Source: CAZWUL01 sp964636625
Lineage (GTDB): Bacteria > Atribacterota > Phoenicimicrobiia > Phoenicimicrobiales > Stramentimicrobiaceae
Reading direction: 5' to 3'
DNA length: 37,133 nt
NCBI GenBank assembly: GCA_964636625.1
Contig: CAZWUL010000008.1
Coordinates: 1 to 37,133, forward strand
Made by a program: the position numbers and the translations under genes. Shown here one piece after another: positions 26,030 to 34,799 of the stretch (position 1 is the first letter of the stretch; every line of letters begins with the position of its first letter). A model generated the notes under the pieces. The model had not been told where the DNA came from, did not search any database, and was given only the letters and a program-made list of their open reading frames with translations.

Positions 26030-27046
26030 TTAATTACCTCCTTTCATTCCTATAGCCCTCTTATGGCCTATTTTATCAAACCAGGGAGTGAATAAATTTA
26101 AAATTACCAGGGCAATAATAGATCCGCCCAGCACCCCTGCCAGTTGCAAAACAAAGGTAAGTGCGCCTAAAGCGATTCCAAAAAGGTACTGGCTTTTCTC
26201 CGGCATCGGTGTGGATTGTGGTTCACTAGCCATAAAAAACGCCAGAAAAATGGTGCTTCCAGTAAAGACATGCAAGGCAATACGTGATATAGGGTCTCCC
26301 CCGGTAAAAAAGCCCATCCCCGCAGAAAGTACGGCCATTGCTCCAAGAAAAGCTAAGGGGATGCGCCATTTAAGCCTGATCCAGAAGCAGGCTATGATTC
26401 CCGCAACTAAGGTTCCCAACCCTGAAGCTCCGCCAATCCAACCGTGAGTTTTCCAAAAAAACAGGCTCTGTACAGCGGTCAAGGTATTAGTTTCATAAAA
26501 GGCTATCGCTTCGGTAAAGCCAGTGGAAGACAATAAGTCAAGTCTCAAGTGGTGGGGATGATAGAGCATTCCCAACCGCAGGGGATCCTCAAGAAATATC
26601 ATCAGTGTAAGTACCGTCAATAATACCGCTTTTGCCGCAGCAGCAGGGTTTACAAACTTGCGCGTAAAAAGCCTGCCCTGCAGGTATTTAAATACCACCA
26701 TAGCCAGCCCGGCTACTCCAACAGTTACAGTGTATGGTGATGAGGCCGGCATGCTTAAACCTACTATCATGGCTAACACTAATGGTGACAAAGTCGTGGG
26801 GTATGAGACTCGACGTCCTGTTTGGCTTTCCCAAAATTGTATTATAGTATGCAGTATCAAAACCGTGCCTGCAGATATAAGGAACTGCCACAGTGCTTCC
26901 CAACCTATTGCTAATACCCCCAAGATCAGTGGAATGGACATAATAACACAGGTTTTCAGCATGACTTTGTCTTTACTTACACCCAGAGCCAGATGTGGGG
27001 GAAGCTCCGGTCTCAGGCTGTACCTGCCACCTTTAAGCATATCCAT
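26030..27046 (-). CDS. rnfD: RnfD-like membrane subunit
   Basis: RnfD is a membrane subunit of the Rnf complex that carries covalently bound FMN. The 338-residue protein has about nine or ten membrane segments and begins RPELPPHLALG. The FMN attachment motif is FTGSTIFLAFFMASEPQSTP, with the likely flavin-bearing Thr near 265; relatives read SGAT or SGGT there. KFVNPAAAAKAVLL matches the conserved NPAA region. I start at ATG 27046, with AGGAGG 7 bases upstream, not at the in-frame codon 42 bases earlier. A good promoter lies at 27269-27297. It pairs with rnfC only. Confidence 0.92.
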   Translation of the reverse strand: MDMLKGGRYSLRPELPPHLALGVSKDKVMLKTCVIMSIPLILGVLAIGWEALWQFLISAGTVLILHTIIQFWESQTGRRVSYPTTLSPLVLAMIVGLSMPASSPYTVTVGVAGLAMVVFKYLQGRLFTRKFVNPAAAAKAVLLTVLTLMIFLEDPLRLGMLYHPHHLRLDLLSSTGFTEAIAFYETNTLTAVQSLFFWKTHGWIGGASGLGTLVAGIIACFWIRLKWRIPLAFLGAMAVLSAGMGFFTGGDPISRIALHVFTGSTIFLAFFMASEPQSTPMPEKSQYLFGIALGALTFVLQLAGVLGGSIIALVILNLFTPWFDKIGHKRAIGMKGGN

Positions 27047-27268
27047 ATTCAATCCTCCTTTAGCTTGTTGAGCAAAAATAGGTAACACTATTCACAAATT
27101 GTAAATGCATAACAATTTATCTAATGTGTATTCCGGTCATTCACCTTTTATTTTAAAGGTTTTTAAGCAGAGATATTAAAGATAATATTTTTTATCAGGT
27201 TTGCTAAAATTAAAGTCAGAAAACTATCCCTACTAAATATTAATTTTTTAATTTAAAATATATCCATA

Positions 27269-27297
27269 ATTTTAGTATGGTTTAAATACAATGTCAA
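27269..27297 (-). promoter_or_regulatory. Sigma-A type promoter for rnfDC
   Basis: On the minus strand TTGACA (27297-27292) and TAAAAT (27274-27269) are exactly 17 bases apart. Transcription would start near 27262. Confidence 0.7.
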
Positions 27298-27423
27298 AGT
27301 ATAGTTTCATATCTTAGATATGCATAAATACAATACATTTTCCTATTATAGCTTTAAGTTTTAAGGGTCAAGTCTTAACAGGCTGACCATCTAAAGTCTC
27401 AACGGTTGTCATTTTTCGAAAAC

Positions 27424-27541
27424 TCCCCTCTCCCCACCGAGGAGAAGGGTTAGGTTTAGAAGGAAAATACATTATTCGAGAAATTGTGAATGAGATTACT
27501 TGTCATGGTATCCTGATTATCGGGGGGACCACAATGACAAG
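27424..27541. repeat. Degenerate interspersed repeat relics
   Basis: Two pieces resemble palindromic repeats scattered in many bacterial genomes. CCCCTCTCCCC and GGAGAAGGG (27425-27449) form an imperfect hairpin. GAGATTACTTGTCAT (27492-27506) and AATGACAA (27533-27540) flank a G/C-rich middle, as in GAGATTGCTTCGTC...GCAATGACAA repeats. Both are decayed and contain no coding sequence. Confidence 0.45.
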
Positions 27542-27737
27542 AACAGGTTGATTTTAGTTTTGGAATATTGAATCTTTGAAAGAATGCAATGTTAGAATAT
27601 TTGAATAATAGAGTTATTCAATTCCGGAAATTCTAGATTTCTTTGTTACAATTTATCCCTGTGTCATTTTGGCATCTTTTCAGTATTCCAATATTGCACT
27701 GGAAAATTTTCTTTTAGGTATAAATGTATGAGTTGCT

Positions 27738-28340
27738 TTACTCCAATTCAAAGGCTTCTTTGAATCTCTCCTCGGGAGAATCAAATTGTACTTTATCGGG
27801 GTCAAAGTGTTCCGGGTCATAATCTTCTCCCAGCCATTGTATTGTTTCCTCATATTCTTCGTCATCAGGATTTTCTAATATTTCCAGAATATCCTCATAT
27901 CCCGGTATCGAACCGCAATCTTCTGGGGGACAGGCTCTTTCGCCAGCAATACACCTGGGATAATCCTGTTTTTCTTCCCTGGGTACTATCTTTTCTAAGG
28001 TAATGACATGCTGCCAGTCATCTCCGAAATCATAGATATAAATGGCATTTTTATTTTTCATGGAAAAGTACATAGCAATTAATTCTTTCCAACCTGGTAT
28101 TGTCTCATCATCCATAAATTCTTCGGAAGGAATTCCAATTCTCCTTTTTTCTCCTGATAATGGGTTGGTAAGAATAAATTCATGAAGATGACGGTCTTGC
28201 CAGCCCATAGCATCCTGAATTGCAACATGCAAATCCCAAAAGGAATAATTTTCCGGAACCTGAATAACTCTCCATATTTCGGGCTCGATATGTTCCAATT
28301 TAATTCTGAATTGGTACACTTTATTATATTTTTCAATCAT
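27738..28340 (-). CDS. Plasmid pRiA4b ORF-3 family protein
   Basis: The 200-residue protein matches the pRiA4b ORF-3-like family: YQFRIKLEHIEPEIWRVIQVP, FWDLHVAIQDAMGWQDRHLHEF, YIYDFGDDWQHVITLE and CIAGERACPPEDCGSIPGYE. The family is widespread on chromosomes despite its name, and its biochemical role is not established. The protein is soluble, acidic at its C-terminus and of usual length. It is codirectional with the M29 gene upstream (44 bp gap), so the two may share a transcript. Confidence 0.9.
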   Translation of the reverse strand: MIEKYNKVYQFRIKLEHIEPEIWRVIQVPENYSFWDLHVAIQDAMGWQDRHLHEFILTNPLSGEKRRIGIPSEEFMDDETIPGWKELIAMYFSMKNKNAIYIYDFGDDWQHVITLEKIVPREEKQDYPRCIAGERACPPEDCGSIPGYEDILEILENPDDEEYEETIQWLGEDYDPEHFDPDKVQFDSPEERFKEAFELE

Positions 28341-28384
28341 TTTGCCTGGCCTCCATTTTTATAATAATGTCGTGGTAAATAAAA

Positions 28385-29491
28385 TCAGAATTCTATGGTA
28401 AATTTACCATCTTGATATATAAGCTGATTATCAGCAAATATCTTCCCCCCGTTTTTCATATCGCAGAGCATATCCCAGTGGATGACAGAGATATTTTTCC
28501 CGCCTGCTTCCGGAAGAGACCTGCCCAGGGCAACGTGGGTAGTACCGCCTATTTTTTCATCAAAAAGGATATTTTTTGTGAATTGACTGATGTTGTAATT
28601 TGTCCCTATGGCTACTTCGCCCAGGAAACTGGCACCTTCGTCACTTTTTAGCATTTCTTTTAGAAAGATTTCCCCTTTTAGGGCTGAAGCTTTTACTACC
28701 TTGCCCTTTGACAGGATTAATCTGATATCTTCTACTTCTCTGCCATCATGAATTGCCGGGAAACTAAAACGGATATGGCCTTCTGCTGAATCTTCAACCG
28801 GGCTGGTAAATACTTCTCCGTCAGGAAAGTTTTCCTTCCCGGAGCAATTAATCCATTTTCTGCCTTTAACAGATACTGTCAAATCAGTATCCTGGGATAT
28901 AATTCTTAGTCTTTCTTTCTTGTTAAGAAATTTGCATATTTTTTCCTGTTCCCGGTCAATTTTTTTCCAGGAGGAAATAGGATTCGTATCATTTAAATGA
29001 CCAGCAGTGTAAGCAAATTTTTCGTATTCAGATAAAGACATACTGGCTTCCTGAGCTGTGGCCTGGGTAGGCGAAAGAGTACCACACCAGCGGGCTTCGC
29101 CTTTGGTTAATCGTGAAAAAAGTAGATCGACAATAGGTTTTCTCCCCTGGGAATAAATTTTCATTTTAACAGGTTCGATATTTGAAAAAATCCTGGTATT
29201 GGCGCTTCCCCAAATAGTTAACAAAACGTCTGCAATTTTATAGCTTTTTTGCAAGCTTTCAGGCAGATATTTAATCTGTTCTTCATTTCCTGCTCTTAGT
29301 ACAATTTCCTGCAATTCCTCTTCTAAAAAATGACATTCAGGGAAAGCTCCCAAATCAATTGCCTGACGATATATTTCTTTTATTAAAGGATAGGTAGCTA
29401 ACTGGCCAATAATTGCCAGTTTCTCGCCTTTTTTAAGTTCTACTGAGTAATTCAGTAATACATGGGCATGTTTTTCAAGGTATTTATTCAT
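28385..29491 (-). CDS. M29-family aminopeptidase
   Basis: The 368-residue protein is an M29 (thermophilic aminopeptidase, AmpS/PepS/AmpT) metallopeptidase that removes N-terminal residues from peptides. The metal-binding positions are visible in order: Glu in KGEIFL, Glu in FLGEVAIG, His in THVALGRS, and His and Asp in SVIHWDML. Length is usual. There is no signal peptide, so it acts in the cytoplasm. It lies 41 bp downstream of the DUF362 gene on the same strand. Confidence 0.92.
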   Translation of the reverse strand: MNKYLEKHAHVLLNYSVELKKGEKLAIIGQLATYPLIKEIYRQAIDLGAFPECHFLEEELQEIVLRAGNEEQIKYLPESLQKSYKIADVLLTIWGSANTRIFSNIEPVKMKIYSQGRKPIVDLLFSRLTKGEARWCGTLSPTQATAQEASMSLSEYEKFAYTAGHLNDTNPISSWKKIDREQEKICKFLNKKERLRIISQDTDLTVSVKGRKWINCSGKENFPDGEVFTSPVEDSAEGHIRFSFPAIHDGREVEDIRLILSKGKVVKASALKGEIFLKEMLKSDEGASFLGEVAIGTNYNISQFTKNILFDEKIGGTTHVALGRSLPEAGGKNISVIHWDMLCDMKNGGKIFADNQLIYQDGKFTIEF

Positions 29492-29532
29492 TTTTGGCTT
29501 ACTCCTCGCAATAATAATTTGCTTGTTATTTT

Positions 29533-30693
29533 TTATAATTTTTTTAATATACCATAGATTTGTTCAGCCCTGGCAGGACAGCCTTTAATATTTTCTGCCG
29601 AATAACCCTGCACAACCTTGCAGCCGCATTTTCCTATGCCAACTATAGACAGTCCCTTATCTTTTGCCTGCTGAATTTTTTCTTTTTCATCAGTTAGCAA
29701 TTGTCCCATGGCAACAACACATTCCGGTGAATATCCTTCCCGGGAAAGGCGGCGCATGGCAGCTACCAATGCCCCTTTACAGGAACTACAGGTACCCTTT
29801 TCCACTATATCCAAATAATGCAATCTGTATTCCGGGCTTTTCTTCTGGCTGGCATCCAGCACTATTTTTTTGGTCTGGGTATCCGGTGGATTAAAAACTT
29901 CAATTTCTGCGAGACTTCTCGGTCCTATTCCGGATTGGCTGGCAATTTTAAGGTGCTGGACATCTTCAACACCATAGCCCAATAGAGATGCCGCAACCAT
30001 ATCAACTGCCAGGACATTTTTACCCATCATAATGGTATCCAGTTTGACCGGATCCCCTCCTAATTCCCATTGCAGGGAACAGGTAGTTGCATCTACCACG
30101 GTTAAATCCGGTTTTATTACAGTATTCAAATCCACAATACACTGATGGAGATTTAACCTGTGAAAACGATGTTTTTCCTTATCATGAATGCAGCCTTTTA
30201 GATTTTTCATTCCAATGGTGACAGTGGTCTCACCATGAATCTTTAAAATAGGCACATTGATTAAATAATCATATTCAAAGATTGGCTGGAATATTTTGAC
30301 ATTTTTAATCTCTTTACCCAGGGGAATATCGGTATCAATGACAGGAGTTTTTTTAAAATCAATAACTTTGACTCCATATTTTTGGGCAATTTTATCCATT
30401 CCAGTAACCTGGAAGGCTTTCATAGTATTGTCGCCTGCTGTGGAGCTTTCGCCTAATACTATTTCAGCGGGATTGGTTTTCAGAACTTCCTGGATTAATG
30501 CTTCAATAACCTCCGGATTAGTAGTAGCACCGGTATTGTATGTTTTTGCAATAACCAGGTTTGGCTTTATCAAGATACGTTTTCCGGAGGGAATTATTTG
30601 CCGGAGTCCGCCAAGGTCTTCCAGGGCAGTATTAATCATATCTTTGACCGAGCGGTCATGTTGAGAGCTTACCTGAAACAATTTATTAGTCAT
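29533..30693 (-). CDS. DUF362 domain protein
   Basis: The 386-residue protein carries the DUF362 domain throughout: ILIKPNLVIAKTYNTGATTN, VLGESSTAGDNTMKAF, LINVPILKIHGETTVTIGM and KNLKGCIHDKEKHRFH. DUF362 proteins are common in anaerobes and often fused to ferredoxin domains; their reaction is not well established. No complete 4Fe-4S motif is seen here, but several cysteines cluster at the C-terminus (CSSCKG, GKCGCKVV, KGCPAR), so a metal or redox centre is possible. The ATG is preceded by GGGGGAG. A perfect 13-bp inverted repeat begins 15 bases upstream of it (30708-30736). Confidence 0.88.
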   Translation of the reverse strand: MTNKLFQVSSQHDRSVKDMINTALEDLGGLRQIIPSGKRILIKPNLVIAKTYNTGATTNPEVIEALIQEVLKTNPAEIVLGESSTAGDNTMKAFQVTGMDKIAQKYGVKVIDFKKTPVIDTDIPLGKEIKNVKIFQPIFEYDYLINVPILKIHGETTVTIGMKNLKGCIHDKEKHRFHRLNLHQCIVDLNTVIKPDLTVVDATTCSLQWELGGDPVKLDTIMMGKNVLAVDMVAASLLGYGVEDVQHLKIASQSGIGPRSLAEIEVFNPPDTQTKKIVLDASQKKSPEYRLHYLDIVEKGTCSSCKGALVAAMRRLSREGYSPECVVAMGQLLTDEKEKIQQAKDKGLSIVGIGKCGCKVVQGYSAENIKGCPARAEQIYGILKKL

Positions 30694-30707
30694 TTTTTCT
30701 CCCCCTT

Positions 30708-30736
30708 TTTTTTATAGAACAAAGTTCTATAAAAAA
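30708..30736. repeat. Perfect 13-bp inverted repeat upstream of the DUF362 gene
   Basis: TTTTTTATAGAAC (30708-30720) and its exact complement GTTCTATAAAAAA (30724-30736) surround AAA. U-runs lie on the 5' side of the stem on both strands, the reverse of an intrinsic terminator. Its position just upstream of the ribosome site suggests an operator or a translation-modulating hairpin; no regulator is encoded nearby. Confidence 0.6.
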
Positions 30737-30908
30737 GTTTCTGATTTTGTTAATTTAACCATAAAAATATCAAGATAAGTCATCTGATCATTTTTAACCT
30801 GAAATCCAAAGAGTTATCTTGCTTGTAAATATTCAGTTAAAGATAAGAAAAAAGCATAACCAAAAGCAACCAGGAAAAAGTTAAACCTCTTTTAGAAGTT
30901 TGTAAAGC

Positions 30909-30925
30909 CACCCGCTTTGCGGGTG
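30909..30925 (-). terminator. GC-rich hairpin after the SIMPL gene
   Basis: CACCCGC and GCGGGTG form a 7-bp stem around three bases, directly after the stop codon of the gene at 30932. On the minus strand GCTTTACAAACTT follows, a poor U-tract. It may be a weak terminator. Confidence 0.45.
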
Positions 30926-30931
30926 CGATGT

Positions 30932-31666
30932 TTAATGAACTAAGAATTGGGCATGTACAGTTACTTTGATTTCTTTCTTGCGTGATGATGTATTATACAT
31001 GCCATAGCTTTGCACCTCGGTGGAATATGGTTCAATTATCTGGAAAACACCAGCCTGGGACCATATCATTTTACCCGGTTGATGTCTGCTTTCCTGTAAA
31101 ATTTTTTCCGCTCTTTCCCGGGCATTACGGGTAGCCAGGGCAAGTAAATCTTTTTTTAGGTTATCTATTTCAGAGTAAAAATATTCTAAAGATGAGACCT
31201 GGAAAAATATATTCTGGTCTAAAAGTTCATCAGGATTTAAAGCCAGTGTTTCTATCTGTTCAACTTCATTGGAGATAATAAATAGGGACTGATTTAAGGA
31301 ATATCCTACCATTTCCCCATTCCTGTCCCATCTTTTCTGGGTGGTAATGGGATTGATATTAATATCTTCTTCTAAAATCCCTTTTTCATTTAAAATGCTG
31401 ATTAAACGATCTCTCTTTTCCTGGATATTGCGGTATCCGTCCCGCATATTTACCAGGTCTGTATTCTCTTCGAAGGTTACATTCCACTTGACAATATCAG
31501 ACTCAAAACCTTCAGTGGCTGCTCCAACGACCTGTACATAGTCCCTGGTGGAACGTGCCTGGTAAAAAAAGAATCCAAAGACCAGGGCAGCGATAATTAT
31601 TGAAAGTGCAAGGAATAAAAAGGGTATCTTTAAATTATTATTAATCATTTCTTGCTTTGTATTCAT
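30932..31666 (-). CDS. SIMPL/DUF541 domain protein
   Basis: The 244-residue protein has one N-terminal membrane segment (about 15-35) and then a SIMPL (DUF541) domain: VQVVGAATEGFESDIVKWNVTFEE, GYRNIQEKRDRLISILNEKGI, and ATRNARERAEKILQESRHQPGK. It should be anchored with its domain outside the cytoplasm. Family members include E. coli YggE, linked to oxidative stress; the molecular role is unclear. It lies 30 bp downstream of msrA on the same strand, a setting consistent with a stress role. Confidence 0.88.
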   Translation of the reverse strand: MNTKQEMINNNLKIPFLFLALSIIIAALVFGFFFYQARSTRDYVQVVGAATEGFESDIVKWNVTFEENTDLVNMRDGYRNIQEKRDRLISILNEKGILEEDININPITTQKRWDRNGEMVGYSLNQSLFIISNEVEQIETLALNPDELLDQNIFFQVSSLEYFYSEIDNLKKDLLALATRNARERAEKILQESRHQPGKMIWSQAGVFQIIEPYSTEVQSYGMYNTSSRKKEIKVTVHAQFLVH

Positions 31667-31696
31667 GTATTATATCTCCTTTCGCTATTCATTCTT

Positions 31697-32245
31697 TTAG
31701 TTATCTTTTTTGAGATAATCCTGGAATGTCTTCATAAATTTTGCTAATTTCGGAATTACAACCATCTGACAATAATTGTTTTCCGGATTATTTTGTAAAT
31801 AATCTCTGTGATATTCTTCAGCCGGGTAAAATTCTTTAAGGGGAATAATTTCTGTTACAATCGGGTCTGGCCAGATTCTGGCATCCTGTAAATCCTTTTT
31901 GATTTTTTTGGCAATTTTTTGCTGCTCTTCATTGTGGTAAAAGATTGCTGAACGGTACTGGGAGCCTATATCATAACCCTGGCGATTTAAAGTAGTGGGA
32001 TTGTGAATCTGCCAGAATATATCTAATATCTCCCCATAGGAAATAATCTCAGGCTCGAATGTCACCTGAATTGCCTCGGCATGTCCGGTAGAATCAGTAC
32101 AAACCTGCTCATAAGTAGGGTTTTTGGTTTGCCCACCGCTATACCCGGGAATTACTTCTTTAACGCCTTTCACCTTTTTATAAATGGCCTCCAGGCACCA
32201 GAAACAGCCCCCGGCCAGTGTGGCTTTTTCAATATTCTTCTTCAT
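31697..32245 (-). CDS. msrA: Peptide-methionine (S)-S-oxide reductase
   Basis: MsrA reduces the S-form of methionine sulfoxide in proteins. The 182-residue protein has the active site GGCFWCLEA with catalytic Cys14 and Cys17, then VKEVIPGYSGG, STGHAEAIQVTF, FWQIHNPTT and DIGSQYRSAIF, all typical. Length is normal and there is no signal peptide, so it is cytoplasmic. No MsrB is fused or adjacent. It precedes the SIMPL gene in the same direction and may be cotranscribed with it. Confidence 0.97.
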   Translation of the reverse strand: MKKNIEKATLAGGCFWCLEAIYKKVKGVKEVIPGYSGGQTKNPTYEQVCTDSTGHAEAIQVTFEPEIISYGEILDIFWQIHNPTTLNRQGYDIGSQYRSAIFYHNEEQQKIAKKIKKDLQDARIWPDPIVTEIIPLKEFYPAEEYHRDYLQNNPENNYCQMVVIPKLAKFMKTFQDYLKKDN

Positions 32246-32406
32246 ATTATATTATTCCTTTTAAAAATTCATATATTATTTTATATTGATAAAATATATA
32301 TTATTTTTTTCTTTATCATATCACAAACATGCTTTCTCTAAAATGAAAAATTATTATGGGATAAATAAAATAAAACAGTGAAGATTGTTTGTTCGGCTAA
32401 TCAGTC

Positions 32407-33264
32407 TTAATTACTCTGTCGGGCAAGGTATTTCGAAACAAAATAGGCAATACCATCATGCTCATTATCCTTAGTAACATAATCAGCAACATCTTTTACT
32501 TCTTGGGGTGCATTACCCATCGCAACCCCCAATCCGGCCATTTTTAGCATCTCGATATCATTATAGTTGTCCCCAATTGCAATAGTCTGTGAGAGGGGAA
32601 TATTTTTCATGGCAGAAAGTTCTTTTAAGGCAGTGCCCTTTGACACGTTAGGGGCAATGATTTCCAGAAGATTAGGGTGCGCACAGGCAATTGTTATAGA
32701 GCCATTAAGCCTTTCTTCTATAATTCCCTTTAATTTTGCCATTTCTTGCGGGTTACCCAGGTAAATAAAACAAAAAGGATTTTTTTGATTTTCCAGATAT
32801 TGGTTTATGTCCGGTATAATTACCGGCTTAACCTCAGAATAACTTAAATAAATATCGTTCCATTTAGTCTTTTCTTCCATTACCAGCCAGTCTTCATGAA
32901 ATATTTGAAAAGGTACTTTTTCTTTTTTGGCTATATCAACCAAGATAGGTACAATTCGGGCAGGCAATTCATGTTTTCTAATTATTTTTCCATCCTGTGA
33001 CTGGATAAGGGCACCATGCAGGAGAATCATGGGACAGGAAAAACCAATAGTTTTGGCAAAATAAAAGGCATCCGGATAAAACCTTCCTGTGGCAAAAGTA
33101 ACAGTAATACCATACTCAATTATTTTCTGTAACGCATCATGAGTTGATTTTCTTATTCTACTATTATTATCCAGAAGAGTCCCGTCAATATCAATAGCCA
33201 TGAGACGATAATTTTTATTAAACATTTCTGAAATTTCTTGTTCTTTTTTTTTGCTATACAGCAT
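32407..33264 (-). CDS. Cof-type HAD-superfamily phosphatase
   Basis: The 285-residue protein is a Cof/YidA-type HAD hydrolase. Asp25 and Asp27 in LMAIDIDGTLLD are the catalytic pair, TFATGR is motif II, a C2-type cap occupies the middle, and GDNYNDIEMLKMAGLGVAMGNA is motif IV. Such enzymes remove phosphate from sugar phosphates, PLP or FMN; the substrate cannot be read here. The first ATG is supported by AAGGTG 7 bases upstream, which gives about 14 residues before the domain. It is 23 bp downstream of the MoaD/ThiS-like gene. Confidence 0.93.
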   Translation of the reverse strand: MLYSKKKEQEISEMFNKNYRLMAIDIDGTLLDNNSRIRKSTHDALQKIIEYGITVTFATGRFYPDAFYFAKTIGFSCPMILLHGALIQSQDGKIIRKHELPARIVPILVDIAKKEKVPFQIFHEDWLVMEEKTKWNDIYLSYSEVKPVIIPDINQYLENQKNPFCFIYLGNPQEMAKLKGIIEERLNGSITIACAHPNLLEIIAPNVSKGTALKELSAMKNIPLSQTIAIGDNYNDIEMLKMAGLGVAMGNAPQEVKDVADYVTKDNEHDGIAYFVSKYLARQSN

Positions 33265-33287
33265 TCTGTCACCTTCTTGTAAAATAA

Positions 33288-33545
33288 TTAACCACCACCC
33301 ATGGGAGGGTATATTTTGATTATATCATTATCCTTGATATCTCTGTCCAGCTGGTCGAATGGAACCACTTTATCATTTACAATCACCATGCTTATAGCAT
33401 CCATTGCCTGGGGATGGTTGATTGTTTCTTTTAGAAAAAACCTGATTGATTTGGGATGGGGCACTTCTTTTATAATACCCTCATTATCATCATAACCTTT
33501 TACATATTCTTTTAACTTTGAATAGATTATTAATTTTACTTTCAT
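33288..33545 (-). CDS. MoaD/ThiS-family ubiquitin-like protein
   Basis: The 85-residue protein has a beta-grasp pattern and ends IKIYPPMGGG. The terminal Gly-Gly is the residue pair adenylated and loaded with sulfur in MoaD and ThiS. VNDKVVPFDQLDRDIKDNDIIKIYPP is typical of the MoaD/ThiS group. It could supply sulfur for molybdopterin, tungstopterin or another cofactor, or serve as a protein modifier. None of the usual partners (MoaE, ThiF/MoeB, ThiG) is in the window. It sits upstream of a HAD phosphatase in the same direction. Confidence 0.85.
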   Translation of the reverse strand: MKVKLIIYSKLKEYVKGYDDNEGIIKEVPHPKSIRFFLKETINHPQAMDAISMVIVNDKVVPFDQLDRDIKDNDIIKIYPPMGGG

Positions 33546-33654
33546 ATCCCGTTAACCTGTAATTTTAAAAAACTTTATTAATTTACGGCAAAATCCAAAA
33601 GAATGTTACCATTGAAAGATAACGATGTCAATAGTGTTCTTTGCCAAAACGCTT

Positions 33655-34731
33655 CTAAAATAACCCGCCTACATATAATATGAGCGGTAATACAAGCAAA
33701 ACCGCAAAGGTGGTAAAAATCCAGCAGGAATTCACTAAATCAATATTTAAATTATAAATATTGGCCGCTATTACAGAATTAAAGGCTACCGGCATAGAAG
33801 ATAATATCAATGACACTTTGAGAGGTAAACCATCACTAATATGCTGATATCCAAGCAGTAAGGTAATAATCAACATAGTAGCCGGTACCATAAAAAATTT
33901 TACCAGGGATATTAGAAAACATTCTTTAATATATCTTGTAACACTACTAAATTTAAAGGTAAGACCCACAGAAAACAGCAAAATAAATGTAGTAAAAGGT
34001 ATGATTATTTCGTTAATTGAAGCATATATTTTGGGACGCTGCAGGTTACTTATATTAAGAAAAAGTCCAACTAAGACCGAGCCAATGCCAACATAAAAAA
34101 ATGGGTCTTTGATAACCTCTATTAACTTTTCGATGCTCTCATTTTTCACAATGGCACTATTTGCATACATATGAACAATGGGAAAGCCTATACCATAATA
34201 GATTAAGCGTATTAAAAATGTATAAATCGGAACCAGGGCGTATCCATCTTCACCGAGATAGAAGAAACAAATCATCCCTCCCAGGGTAACATTATTTGAA
34301 AAGAAACCACAGCTGAACATTGACCCGATATCTATACGCTTGTAATTATAATATTTAGCAATTGTTACTGCAAAATATCCTCCTGCAATAGTTGCAAATG
34401 CACCTAAAAATGGAAGGCTGATAATTCTTATAATACTTTCCAGTTTAAAAATCCATAAACTCCCAATATAGCTTATTGATACTAACCATAGCATTGCCAG
34501 TTTCTGTAAAAATATACTGGCATCTTTTTTTGAGTCGGGACTCATCCAATTTTTTTTATCAATTATTTTCTGGCATAAATAACCGCTAAATGTACCAACT
34601 ATTATTACCAGAAAAGTTCTGATTAGTGGCAAAATCATAAAAGACTTCCTCTTAAAGATAAAGGCAAATAATAATGACAATAATTTAACACCAAATACAG
34701 GTAGAAAGCAAATAATTTTAAGCTTAATCAT
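33655..34731 (-). CDS. AEC-family transporter (auxin efflux carrier-like)
   Basis: The 358-residue protein has about ten membrane segments and belongs to the AEC/BART transporter group. FSCGFFSNNVTLGGM and LILSSMPVAFNSVIAANIYNLN are the paired crossover regions with conserved Asn and Pro, and VGLTFKF lies in the second half. Bacterial members carry organic acids or amino acids; the substrate is unknown. The start is uncertain: I chose ATG 34731, but a GTG two codons earlier is also in frame and neither has a strong ribosome site. It is divergent from the PAC2 gene with about 70 bp between them. Confidence 0.82.
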   Translation of the reverse strand: MIKLKIICFLPVFGVKLLSLLFAFIFKRKSFMILPLIRTFLVIIVGTFSGYLCQKIIDKKNWMSPDSKKDASIFLQKLAMLWLVSISYIGSLWIFKLESIIRIISLPFLGAFATIAGGYFAVTIAKYYNYKRIDIGSMFSCGFFSNNVTLGGMICFFYLGEDGYALVPIYTFLIRLIYYGIGFPIVHMYANSAIVKNESIEKLIEVIKDPFFYVGIGSVLVGLFLNISNLQRPKIYASINEIIIPFTTFILLFSVGLTFKFSSVTRYIKECFLISLVKFFMVPATMLIITLLLGYQHISDGLPLKVSLILSSMPVAFNSVIAANIYNLNIDLVNSCWIFTTFAVLLVLPLILYVGGLF

Positions 34732-34799
34732 TTCCACAGATTTGCATAACCGTTTTATAATTGTTAATATAGTGTAAAATTATCGGAGGGGTAATAATT

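Larger units (their letters stand above)
27047..27737. other. Intergenic region upstream of rnfDC
   Basis: This 691-base stretch contains the rnfDC promoter (27269-27297) with a leader of about 215 bases, and relics of interspersed repeats (27424-27541). No credible gene is present on either strand. Confidence 0.6.
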
